Part shown: positions 37,004 through 47,220 of the stretch, piece after piece
How the letters are laid out: the number at the start of each line of letters is the position of its first letter
Numbering within the stretch: the first letter of the stretch is position 1
Assembly: GCA_028829895.1 (NCBI GenBank)
Contig: CM054183.1
Location: forward strand, 16,293,975-16,357,974
Source of the DNA: Sinotaia quadrata
Lineage: Eukaryota; Mollusca; Gastropoda; Architaenioglossa; Viviparidae
Length of the DNA: 64,000 nucleotides
Direction of reading: 5' to 3'
Notes under the pieces: model-generated
Told to the model about the DNA's origin: nothing
The model's input: the letters and a program-made list of their open reading frames with translations, nothing else
The model's database searches: none
Translations under genes and position numbers: made by a program

Positions 37004-37494
37004 CATAGATTATTAGGAAAATATTTGATTTAAAAAATTTACAAATGCATTTTTAACTAAAATATAATTTACAAAGAGTTCTTATAACATTGCGTTTTTC
37101 AAGGAGTCAATTAAACACACACAAAATTTAATATTAAATTGTTTGTAGACAGAATTTTCATTAGACACTTGTCACTGGTTCGCCCACGTTCTTAAGGGAA
37201 ATAACTCCCTTGAAATGAAAATTTAATCTCAGGTTTAACATTCTCTACCCTGAACACGTATGTACATAAAGCTTCTTTTTTTCCACCAGTGTCGTTATGA
37301 ATTTCAAATAATATAGTTATATATTTTGAAATACTTTTTCACCGCAATTTTAAATGTTATTATATTCTTAATAGGTGCTTTGTTCTTTCCTTTAAACTTA
37401 ATCAAAATATCATTTTCTCTCTCAAATCGGTATATCTATTGCTTACTTCCCATTTAGAACAACTGTCAACTTGTCACGCCGAATGGCCGCGCAC

Positions 37495-38750
37495 AGAGAC
37501 ATTACAGATTGGTCAAACAAACTTGATTTAATATTAGTGACTGGTAAAGAAAAACAAAAAGACTTGATTAAATACTTGATTTAGCATTACAGGCCGGACA
37601 AACAGGCATGATTTAATATTACAGGTTGGTCAGGCATGATTTAATATTACAGGTTGGTCAGGCATGATTTAATATTACAGGTTGGTCAGGCATGATTTAA
37701 TATTACAGGTTGGTCAGGCATGATTTAATATTACAGGTTGGTCAGGCATGATTTAATATTACAGGTTGGTCAGGCATGATTTAATATTACAGGTTGGTCA
37801 GGCATGATTTAATATTACAGGATGATCAAACAGACGATTTAATATTACAGGTTGGTCAGGCATGATTTAATATTACAGGTTGGTCAGGCATGATTTAATA
37901 TTACAGGTTGGTCAGGCATGATTTAATATTACAGGGTGGTCAGGCATGATTTAATATTACAGGATGATCAAACAGACGATTTAATATTACAGGTTGGTCA
38001 GGCATGATTTAATATTACAGGTTGGTCAGGCATGATTTAATATTACAGGGTGGTCAGGCATGATTTAATATTACAGGTTGATCAGGCATGATTTAATATT
38101 ACAGGTTGATCAAACAGACGATTTAATATTACAGGATGATCAAACAGACGATTTAATATTACAGGTTGGTCAGGCATGATTTAATATTACAGGTTGATCA
38201 AACAGACGATTTAATATTACAGGGTGGTCAGGTATGATTTAATATTACAGGATGATCAAACAGACGATTTAATATTACAGGTTGGTCAGGCATGATTTAA
38301 TATTACAGGTTGGTCAGGCATGATTTAATATTACAGGATGATCAAACAGACGATTTAATATTACAGGTTGGTCAGGCATGATTTAATATTGCAGGATGAT
38401 CAAACAGACGATTTAATATTACAGGTTGGTCAGGCATGATTTAATATTGCAGGTTGGTCAGGCATGATTTAATATTACAGGGTGATCAAACAGACGATTT
38501 AATATTACAGGTTGGTCAGGCATGATTTAATATTACAGGTTGGTCAGGCATGATTTAATATTACAGGTTGGTCAGGCATGATTTAATATTACAGGGTGAT
38601 CAAACAGACGATTTAATATTACAGGTTGGTCAAACAAACTTGATTAATAAGTATTTGTCTTTTCGTTACAGACTGGTCAAACAGATTTGATTTAATATTA
38701 CAGGTTGGTCAAACAAACTTGATTAATAAGTATTTGTCTTTTCGTTACAG
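37495..38750. repeat. 28/30-bp minisatellite, about 40 copies, ending at an MMP splice acceptor
   Basis: Type A unit is gttggtcaggcatgatttaa + tattacag (28 bp). Type B is gatgatcaaacagacgattt + aatattacag (30 bp). A and B are interspersed irregularly. The array runs directly into exon 38751-38932, whose boundary reads ttacag|ACTGGTCAA, the same motif as the unit junction (ttacag|gttggtca). A longer duplicate of the true acceptor lies at 38637-38680. Confidence 0.95.
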
Positions 38751-38932
38751 ACTGGTCAACTACACGCCAGATATGCACATCACCTATGTTCGCGACACTA
38801 TTAAAGATGCATTTTCTTTGTGGAGCAATGCCACGCAGCTGTCCTTCACGGAGGTCATGTATGACGAGGCTGACATCATGATACAGTTCGCGTCGAGGTA
38901 CCATCAGGATGGATACCCGTTTGATGGAAAAG
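38751..38932 (+). CDS. MMP exon: catalytic domain, N-terminal half with structural metal-site residues
   Basis: The acceptor is cttttcgttacag before ACTGGTCAAC; the donor is GAAAAG|gtgtgg, a weaker match but in the right frame. The exon encodes residues 105-164 plus split codons. LVNYTPDMHITYVRDTIKDA, then FSLWSN..LSFTEV, ADIMIQFA and HQDGYPFDGKG align with the MMP core: strand I, helix A, the ADI[ML]I strand, and the start of the loop carrying the structural zinc and calcium ligands. There is no MT-loop insert before ADIMI. Sequence just upstream repeats the acceptor and the first nine exon bases (38637-38680), and the long 28-30 bp minisatellite ends at this exon. Confidence 0.95.
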
Positions 38933-39064
38933 GTGTGGCATGGATTGATTATGCTAATGAACTGTGTGAGGGGGGGGGTCTGTACGTATGTATGAACACA
39001 CTGACGAGTGTGCCTGTTAAAAGTTATTGAAAGCTAGAACTAGTCGCTTTTAATATCAGACTTC

Positions 39065-39300
39065 AAAACACACACACGTACACAGGCACACACACGTACA
39101 CATACACGTACAAACATACACACAGACAATTATACAAGCGTTGGGAGCACATTCAACACATGCCTACAATACACTCATCCACGTACACAGGCACACACAC
39201 GTACACATACACGTACAAACACACACACAGACAATTATACAAGCGTTGGGAGCACATTCAACACATGCCTACAATACACTCATCCACGTACACAGACACA
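39065..39300. repeat. About 105-bp direct repeat, two copies, CA-rich
   Basis: cagacaattatacaagcgtt + gggagcacattcaacacatg and flanking cacgtacac runs occur twice between two MMP exons. Confidence 0.85.
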
Positions 39301-39397
39301 TTCGAATCAGACACAAGTATGCTGGCACAGATAAATTATGCACCATCCATACACTCTAGACACACCTTCGAACGCACAAACAAATGCACGGAAGTGA

Positions 39398-39553
<156 letters not shown>

Positions 39554-39644
39554 TAACCGTGCACTCAACTTGCAGTGATCTTGATATATTTGAGATATGT
39601 GTCCGACTGTGTCACGTTCTCGATAAACGGAGTGAGAAAGAAAA

Positions 39645-40070
39645 TCCAACATGTAGCAGAGATTTCTGCCATGTAGCAGGCAACGTGTCTTGTAGAAAAC
39701 AGCTAGATCTCTCATGTAGCAGGCAACGTGTCTTGTAGAAAACAGCTAGATCTCTCATGCTGCAGGCAACGTGTCTTGTAGAAAACAGCTAGATCTATCA
39801 TGTAGCAGAGATTTCTGCCATGTAGCAGGCAACGTGTCTTGTAGAAAACAGCTAGATCTCTATCATGTAGCAGACAACGTGTCTTGTAGAAAATAGAAAG
39901 ATCTCTATCATGTAGCAGGCAACGTGTCTTGTAGAAAATAGAAAGATCTCTATCATGTAGCAGACAACGTAGTCTTGTAGAAAATAGAAAGATCTCTATC
40001 ATGTAGCAGACAACGTGTCTTGTAGAAAATAGATAGGTTTGCATCATGTCGTTGGCAACGTGTCTTGTAG
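39645..40070. repeat. About 44-58 bp repeat, eight to nine copies
   Basis: catgtagcaggcaacgtgtc + ttgtagaaaacagctagatc. Begins about 125 bp after an MMP donor. Confidence 0.88.
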
Positions 40071-40214
40071 AAAGTAAAAAGGTCTGTATACGTACACAAA
40101 TAGTAATTAACTAGGTTATACTTGTAAACAAAGGTAAAATCTCGTTAATTTGAATTCTGCGGTTGGCTAAAACCGCGAATGGTGAGTGATTATTGTATTT
40201 AGATTGACTTTATT

Positions 40215-40505
40215 CAGCCATGACATTTTTGCTAGGATCTTATTTGGGTAGGACATAATTTTGTAAGCCAAATTATATTTGGTGTGACGTAATTCTGTAA
40301 GCCAAATTTTATTTGGTGTTATATTATTTTGCAAGACAAATTATATTTGGTGCGACATAATTTTGTAAGCCAAATTATATTTGGTTTATATTATTTTGTA
40401 AACCAAATTATATTTGGTTTATATTATTTTTAAGACAAATTATATTTGGTGTTATATTATTTTGTAAGCCTAATTATATTTGGTGTGGCACAATTTTGAA
40501 AGCCA
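40215..40505. repeat. About 34-bp AT-rich repeat, eight copies
   Basis: taagccaaattatatttggt + gttatattatttt. The following 40510-41190 is AT-rich intron with loose repeats of tttattt.agct. Confidence 0.8.
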
Positions 40506-41199
40506 AGTGACTTTTTTTTTTAAAGCTGTAATTGTATTTAGTAAGGAGATATTTTAATAAAATCAAATCATATTTCGCGATTTTTTTTTTAAAAGCTATA
40601 ACCTTACTTGGTTTAGATTTGTTTTGTGAGCCAGATTATATTTCGCGGGACATTTAAAAAAAAAATAACTATAACTTTATTTAGCTAGGATTTCATTTCG
40701 GTAGAATTTTATTTAGCGAAGTCTTATATTGTTCACTTTTGCTTAGCTAAATTCTATGTAGAGAGAACATTGATAAGAACGTGAACTCATTTGCCTCTGT
40801 AATCTTTATAGCGAGAAAACTTCTATGAAGATTTTGTTGAGCTAGATTCTACGAAGATTTTTATACTTCATTTTCTCTAGTTCTAGTTTAGTATATCTTC
40901 AAAACTGGTTGGAACTTAATTATTTAAAACACTTTTCAGTAAAGGAGTTACTGCCCTTCTACATTTTATTTAATTAGGCGTTATGCAGCGATGACTTTTA
41001 AAACTAAGACGGTTTTTGACCAGACTTAAATTAGTTAGGATATTTATTATTAGGAAATTATTTAAGTCACTGAATCCGTGTTAGATATACTTTCTATATA
41101 AAGACGGACTAAGACTATTCACGAGTCTCTGTGTTCAGTTAGGACTTCATTTCGAGATGACATGTGCTAGTTTTTGATGTTGACCGTTTTTGTGTACAG

Positions 41200-41358
41200 G
41201 TGTAGATCTGTTTATGGTAGCAGCGCACGAGTTTGGCCACGCCCTTGGCCTTGCCCATAGTGCTGATCCTGGGGCACTGATGTATCCATGGTACCAAGGC
41301 TTCTCAGGAAAGTTTGTTCTACCCCGAGATGATTCAGAGGGTATACAAAAGCTTTATG
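41200..41358 (+). CDS. MMP exon: catalytic zinc site and Met-turn
   Basis: The acceptor is gtttttgtgtacag; the donor is TTTATG|gtaaga. The exon encodes residues 198-249. [12 protein letters not shown] gives the HExxHxxGxxH zinc site (His206, His210, His216, catalytic Glu207), and ALMYPWY contains the Met-turn (Met224). [12 protein letters not shown] is the last helix of the catalytic domain, ending at the usual LYG. All catalytic residues are intact, so the enzyme is predicted to be active. A 30-bp A-rich run follows 30 bp past the donor. Confidence 0.97.
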
Positions 41359-41749
41359 GTAAGAAGCGATATTGGGACTGTCATCTTAAAAAAAAAAAAA
41401 AAAAAAAAAAACAACAAAAAAAAAACATTATCACGGTATCATTAGCGTAAAATTATTAATATTGTTGTTATTGAATTATATCATTTCAAATGCTTGCTAC
41501 AGTAAAAAAAAATATTATGAAACAATTAAACATGTTAAATTAATTAATGCACTCTTTATCGTTCTACCTGGTTATTTAAATATTTTCTACACTTGCTTGT
41601 AGTAATTTGTGTGGGTCAAAGGTCAAGACATGACAATTACTAACACACATGCACATTGGACATAAAATTTGTATTACTAACAACTTCAAAGCATACACAG
41701 AATTTGTAACTCACATGCAAAGCAGACATAAACTTTGTATTATTATTTT

Positions 41750-42482
41750 AACTTGTCTTTATACAACCAGGCAAACCCTATGTGTATTATATTTTCTTCA
41801 TATAACCAGACCAACTCTATGTTTATATTGTCTTCATATACCCAGGGCAACCTTATGTTTATTATATTGTTTTCATACAACCAGGACAACTCTATACTTA
41901 TTATATACAAACACGATCACTCAATGGTTATATTATTGTCTTCATACAACCAGATTTTCCCCTCTACTATTTATATTAATTTATACAGCCAGGCCCACTC
42001 TCAGTTTATTACATAGTCTTTCTACAACCAGCCCCACCTTATGTTTATTATATTAATTTGTCTTTCTACAACCAGCCCCACCTTATGTTTATTATATTAA
42101 TTTGTCTTTCTACAACCAGCCCCACCTTATGTTTATTATATTAATTTGTCTTTCTACAACCAGACCCACCCTATGTTTATTATATTAATTTGTCTTTCTA
42201 CAACCAGACCCACCCTTTGTTTATTATATTAATTTGTCTGTATACAACCAGAACCACTCTTTGTTTATTATATTAATTTGTCTTTATACAACCAGACCCA
42301 CCCTTTGTTTATTATATTAATTTATCTTCATATAACCACGCCTAGCCTATGTTTATTATATTAATTTGTCTTTATACAACCAGACCCACCCCTATGTTTA
42401 TTATATTAATTTGTCTTTATACAACCAGACCCACCCTATGAATTATTAATTTGTCTCTTCATACAATCAGGCCCACCCTATG
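41750..42482. repeat. 43-45 bp minisatellite, about 16 copies, overlapping an MMP splice acceptor
   Basis: gtctttctacaaccagaccc + accctatgtttattatatta + attt. The last unit reads atacaatcag|GCCCACCCTATG, that is, the true acceptor and first 12 exon bases of exon 42471-42673. Most upstream units carry the same acceptor-like accag followed by CCACC. Confidence 0.93.
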
Positions 42483-42673
42483 CCGATCGAGAGCTACCAG
42501 ATAGGCCAACTGTGTCCCTTATACCGCGGATAACCGATAATGACGTCACACCCACACGAGGCATCTATGACGTCGACACGGGAGGCGATGAAAAGGTTGC
42601 GCCGAACCCATGCACTACGCCGTTTGACGTGCTTACAGTTATACGAAATGAACTTTTCCTTTTTATAGGAAAG
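42471..42673 (+). CDS. MMP exon: hinge and first hemopexin strand
   Basis: The acceptor is cttcatacaatcag before GCCCACCC; the donor is GGAAAG|gtaaat. The exon encodes residues 250-317: an acidic and Pro-rich hinge (PPYADRELPDRP...), then NPCTTPFDVLTVIRNELFLF, the canonical first blade start of the hemopexin domain with Cys297 for the closing disulfide. It ends on a codon boundary (phase 0). The first 12 exon bases match the unit of the tandem array immediately upstream. TGACGTCA at 42541 is inside this exon. Confidence 0.93.
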
Positions 42674-42707
42674 GTAAATTATTTATTTATGTTAAACATA
42701 TACAAAT

Positions 42708-42806
42708 AAATGAATAGACCCGGGTTTCTTAACCAAGGTTCCGCGGAACCTAGAGGTCGCTAGACTAAAAAGGTTGAGAAAGGCTGGTGTAGACTATTCA
42801 TATACA
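42708..42806. mobile_element. Short hAT-like inverted repeat / MITE relic
   Basis: The left arm (tgaatag.cccgggtttcttaacc) and right arm (ggttgagaaaggctggtgtag.ctattca) are imperfect inverted repeats around ttccgcggaacctagaggtc. The GGTTGAGAAAGGCTG end is typical of short hAT relics in animal genomes. It starts 35 bp after an MMP exon donor site (42673). Confidence 0.5.
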
Positions 42807-42904
42807 GGCATGTATAACTAAAATAAGTAACTATACTTTACAAAATAAAATATAATAAATAAACTATTTTGGCATGAGCAATTGCATGCTGAGGAAAGGA
42901 AGAA

Positions 42905-43755
42905 CTATTTTAAACTAATGTAAAGAGACGGGCTGTTAAGTTTTGTAGTGAAAGGAAGGCTGTTTTTAATACATATGGTATAGACGGGCTGTATGTTTTG
43001 TAGTGAAAGGAAGGCTGTTTTTAATACATATGGTATAGATGGGCTGTATGTTTTGTAGTGAAAGGAAGGCTGTTTTTAATACATATGGTATAGACGGGCT
43101 GTATGTTTTGTAGTGAAAGGAAGGCTGTTTTTAATACATATGGGCTGTTAAGTTTTGTAGTGAAAGGAAGGCTGTTTTTAATACATATGGTATAGACGGG
43201 CTGTTAAGTTTTGTAGTGAAAGGAAGGCTGTTTTTAATACATATGGGCTGTTAAGTTTTGTAGTGAAAGGAAGGCTGTTTTTAATACATATGGTATAGAC
43301 GGGCTGTTAAGTTTTGTAGTGAAAGGAAGGCTGTTTTTAATACATATGGGCTGTTAAGTTTTGTAGTGAAAGGAAGGCTGTTTTTAATACATATGGTATA
43401 GACGGGCTGTATGTTTTGAGTGAAAAGGAAGGCTGTTTTTAATACATATGGGCTGTAAGTTTTGTAGTGAAAGGAAGGCTGTTTTTAATACATATGGTAG
43501 AGATGGGCTGTAAGTTTTGTAGCGAAAGGAAGGCTGTTTTTCATACATATGGGCTGTATGTTTTGTAGCGAAAGGAAGGCTGTTTTTAATACATATGGTA
43601 GAGATGGGTTGTATGTTTTGTAGAGAAAGGAAGGTTGTTTTTCATACATATGGTAGAGATGGGCTGTAAGTTTTGTAGCGAAAGGAAGGCTGTTTTTCAT
43701 ACATATGGTAGAGATGGGCTGTATGTTTTGTAGTGAAAGGAAGGCTGTTTTTAAT
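42905..43755. repeat. About 55/44 bp minisatellite, about 17 copies
   Basis: gggctgtaagttttgtagtg + aaaggaaggctgtttttaat + acatatgg, with or without tatagac. Long and short units alternate in places. Confidence 0.93.
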
Positions 43756-44324
43756 ATATCTAGATGTGCTATGAGTTCCTTAGTTTCTTTGACGTACTTA
43801 CGTTCGTAAGCATCAATCGTATGTCCTATGAGGTTCTGAAAACTCACACTCACGATAGTGTGTTACGTGTTAGTATTTCCCTAGCACATCCCACTCAACA
43901 CATAGTTGTGCTGTGTACTGTGTCGTTGAAATATAAACACACACGTTTCATAGTATTACATGCATAAAGGACTTAGTCACACATACACACACACAATTAG
44001 AAAGAGAGATTTCTGAAAAATGGACAATTTTGTATTTAATTATTACATAAAGGCAGGTTACCGGGTGTAACTGTGGTGTCTTATGGGGGATGGGGGTTCT
44101 TGTACGTGTTGTATGTAGGTGTTGTTCTGTTAAGATTTTTGTTGCTTGATTGAATTGGATCTTTCTTTTATTTTTATCGTTTTATGAAATGCATATGGAC
44201 ACTATTTTGTCTCTCGTATGCTAGATGACAGACTCTTGTTACATGATGCGTTTGTCAAAAAAATAAAATAATAGTATCTCTGGTTTAGCTATAACTTTGA
44301 CATATGTGTAGATAAGCGTTATTA

Positions 44325-44640
44325 CTCGCTATACAATTTTGTACAGATCAATTTGCACACTAGGGACAATTACATACTATTTGTACAGATCAATTTACAC
44401 ACTAGGGACAATTACATACTATTTGCTATACAATTTTGTACAGATCAATTTACACACTAGGGACAATTACATACTATTTGTACAGATCAATTTGCACACT
44501 AGGGACAATTACATACTATTTGCTATACAATTTTGTACAGATCAATTTGCACACTAGGGACAATTACATACTATTTGCTATACAATTTTGTACAGATCAA
44601 TTTGCACACTAGGGACAATTACACACTATTTGTATTGATC
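44325..44640. repeat. 42/55 bp minisatellite, seven copies
   Basis: gtacagatcaatttgcacac + tagggacaattacatactat + ttg, optionally with ctatacaatttt. Unique AT-rich sequence lies at 43760-44320. Confidence 0.92.
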
Positions 44641-44894
44641 AATTTATATTCTAAGCTAATTAGGTTCTAAAATTACAAGTCCTTGATATTAAAAGGCACA
44701 ATCCTCTGTTAATAACATATATTTTTGTTTATGCCATAACTGTTACATACCTATCTATATTTATTTCTCTATCTACATGTATCCATTTCTCCCTCCTTCC
44801 ATTCGCGTATCGCTCTGTCTGCGTCTATTTGTGTAACTGTTCTATCTATCTATCTATCTTGTTTTGTAACTGTCTGCATTATCAATCTATCCCC

Positions 44895-44985
44895 TTACCA
44901 TCCATGTACCCAATCATTTATTACCATCCATGTACCCAATCATTTATTACCATTCATGTACCCAATCATTTATTACCGTCAGCAT
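44895..44985. repeat. 26-bp repeat, four copies
   Basis: taccatccatgtacccaatc + atttat; the array ends about 20 bp before an MMP exon acceptor. Confidence 0.88.
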
Positions 44986-45003
44986 CTTATTATGTCGTTG
45001 CAG

Positions 45004-45145
45004 TGGTTCTGGCGCTTTGACTCCTCACTCAACGCCCACGCCCCAGTTCACATTCACTCATTCTGGTACGGTCTACCGAAAACTGTCCAAAAAATCGATG
45101 CTGTATTTGAGAAACCCAGCGACAAGAAAATCATTTTCTTTTCCG
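45004..45145 (+). CDS. MMP exon: hemopexin blade 1-2
   Basis: The acceptor is ttatgtcgttgcag. The donor is TTTTCCG|gttggt, a weak consensus but required by the frame. The exon encodes residues 318-364: WFWRFDSS follows FLFIGK of the previous exon to give the FxGxxFWR motif, and KIDAVFEKPSDKKIIFFSG is the end of blade 1 and start of blade 2 (IDAaFe....kiyFFkG). Phases are 0 in and 1 out. A longer open frame runs on into the intron to 45415, but the next hemopexin strand is in exon 46149-46421, so the read-through part is not coding. Confidence 0.92.
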
Positions 45146-45499
45146 GTTGGTTTAACATTTATCTGTCTCGCCATTTATTTGCAACGTAATACTGTAAATA
45201 ATAAATTTAAAACTTGCTGTACATATATATTATTTTATTTTGCCATGATAGTTAAAAATCCCCTGTGGATTGACATATTGTATGCTGAAAATTTTCAACT
45301 GGTCATTGCTGTTGTGAAGTCAGTCTTGACCGAACGCAATCATTCCGCTAACTTCTTTACCCCAAAGGAATTGCATGAAAACTTTTCATCTTTACGATGT
45401 TTTCAGTTTTTGTAGGATTCCTGTAGGGCCTTCCTCCTTTCACTTGTATTCTAGGCAAATTCTCTTGAGCAATTTATACCGAGCTTTCTGTCTTGTGAG

Positions 45500-46148
45500 T
45501 TTTGAGGTAAAAATACCAACTTTTCGTTTTGGCTCGCGACAAGTGTCATAATACAAAACACCAAGCTTTTGTTTTTGCTCAGAACAGATATCATAGTAAA
45601 AGTACAAAGTTTTCATTCCTGCTCGAGACAGGTGTCAAAAAATACAAAGTTTTAATTTTGGCTCATGACAAGTGTCAGTAAAAAGTATAAAGTTTTCATT
45701 TTGACTCACGACAGGATCACAGTATTAATACAAGTTTTCATTCTGGCTTGTAACAAGTGTCATAGTAAAAATGCAAAATTTTTATTTTGGCTCGTGGCAG
45801 GTGTCATAATAAAATACAGAATGCTCATTTTGGCTCTTGAAGTGTCATAATTAAATACAGAAAGCTCATTCTGACTCGTGACATTTGTGATAATAAAATG
45901 ATAAAGAGAATGTTCATTTTGGCTCGCGACAGTTTATGAGTACTTGGTGTTAAATTATAAGTGAAAATACATATCTTATGAGTACTTGGTGTTAAATTAT
46001 AAGTGAAAATACATATCTTATGAGTACTTGGTGTTAAATTATAAGTGAAAATACATATCTTATGCTTTGACCCGTGACAGCTAAATGGCAAGTACTGTGT
46101 GTGCAGCAATAGTTAAAATACAATTTGTTTTGCTTCGGCTCGTGGCAG
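45500..46148. repeat. About 45-bp degenerate array enclosing an MMP splice acceptor, plus a nested 42-45 bp array
   Basis: Units of ttttggctcgtggcaggtgt + cataataaaatacaaagttt run from 45500 to about 45935. Three near-identical units of tatgagtacttggtgttaaa lie at 45938-46066. The final segment (aaaatacaatttg...cttcggctcgtggcag) before exon 46149 matches the first unit type. Confidence 0.85.
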
Positions 46149-46421
46149 GCGACAAGTTTTGGATGTACAACGCCAACCACCTGATACAAGGGTTTCCAGC
46201 GGAGGGGCGGCCCATCACGGAGTTTGGCATACCGTCCGATGTGAAGCACATCGACACAGTTTTCATGTGGGGCTTCAATAAGCGCACATACCTGGTGTCC
46301 GGTGACATGTACTGGAAGCTGGACGAAAACAACACCTATGTAGAGTACGACTACCCACGTGACATGTCAATTTGGCGTGGCGTGCCTTTACCGCTCGACT
46401 CAGCTTTCAAATACAGGGATG
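46149..46421 (+). CDS. MMP exon: hemopexin blades 2-3
   Basis: The acceptor is cttcggctcgtggcag; the donor is GGGATG|gtgagt. The exon encodes residues 366-455 and is the longest exon. DKFWMYNANHLIQGFP ends blade 2, with the family's dkyW.y.....GyP pattern. IDTVFMWGFNKRTYLVSGD (blade 3 start) and MYWKLDENNTYVEYDYPRDM (blade 3 end) are each recognisable. Its acceptor sits in what looks like the last, diverged unit of the array at 45500-45935, which shares the ggctcgtggcagg sequence. Confidence 0.95.
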
Positions 46422-46512
46422 GTGAGTTATGTCCCTTTGATCATATCGTGCTTTTTTAATTTTTGTTTGCTTGTTTTAAAGAGTAAATAGATGTTAGAAG
46501 TGGATGGAATGA

Positions 46513-46552
46513 TATATATATATATAGATAGATAGATAGATGGATTAATTAT
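46513..46552. repeat. (TA)n/(TAGA)n microsatellite
   Basis: atatatatatagatagatag in the last MMP intron; a ggat run also occurs near 46770. Confidence 0.8.
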
Positions 46553-46972
46553 TGCATAGACGGGTAGATGGCTTGAAACAAGAAGTTTGTTTAGACTGAA
46601 AGGAACAAAATTGGATGGAGTGGTAAGTAAATTTAGATGCCATAAATGAGTGGAGACATCGGTGTACGTGGGGGTGGGGTGGGTAAACGGAGTGTGTTGA
46701 AAGTGGCCGATTGGACTGAAAACCTGGGATGACAGAGTTCAGAGAGGAATGCACTTTTCTTTAATAACTGGATGGATGGATGGACGAGCGAGCTCTCTAA
46801 TCAAATAAAGATGTAAGAAAGTCATCGCATACGTCTTACAAAAAAAAAAAAGTATACTGACTAAGACTCACAAACTAACTCAAGCCATATACAAATGTGT
46901 CTCCAAATGTCTTTTAATAACACGCATACTCCGATTTGATGAGAAGTCATTTATCCTTGTGTTTGTTTTCAG

Positions 46973-47220
46973 GATTTACATACTTTTTCAAGGGCGCCCA
47001 GTACTGGAAGTTCTACGATCTCAAAATGAGAGTCGAATCTTCGTTTCCCAAACTGACCGCTAAAGACTGGTTGCAGTGTTCGGGCGAGAACAACATTATC
47101 TCCCTTGAGCCAGCCCCCAATCCCCAAAAATTTCATTCCTCTTCACAACCATGCTTACAAGTGGAGATTCTCTTCATCATCTCGCTACTCGCTTCCTGTC
47201 TGTATTTAAACAAAACATGA
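46973..47220 (+). CDS. MMP terminal exon: hemopexin blade 4 and C-terminal GPI-type tail
   Basis: The acceptor is gtgtttgttttcag; the exon ends in TGA at 47218-47220. It encodes residues 457-537. FTYFFKGAQYWKFYD and ESSFPKLTAKDWLQC close the propeller, with Cys491 pairing with Cys297. A Ser/Pro/Asn-rich linker (NPQKFHSSSQPC) and a hydrophobic stretch VEILFIISLLASCLYL with only three residues after it follow. A small-residue zone, hydrophobic tail and no cytoplasmic domain fit a GPI-attachment signal, with the omega site possibly in SSS (511-513). A tail anchor is the alternative. Anchoring is inferred, not shown. Confidence 0.93.

Noticed and set aside
41649..42056. 135-codon plus-strand open frame
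   Set aside because: Lies within the 43-45 bp array before the hinge exon and repeats its unit in translation.
44930..45415. 161-codon plus-strand open frame overlapping an MMP exon
   Set aside because: It is in a different frame from the hemopexin coding frame or reads on into the intron. Only 45004-45145 fits the protein family and the phases.
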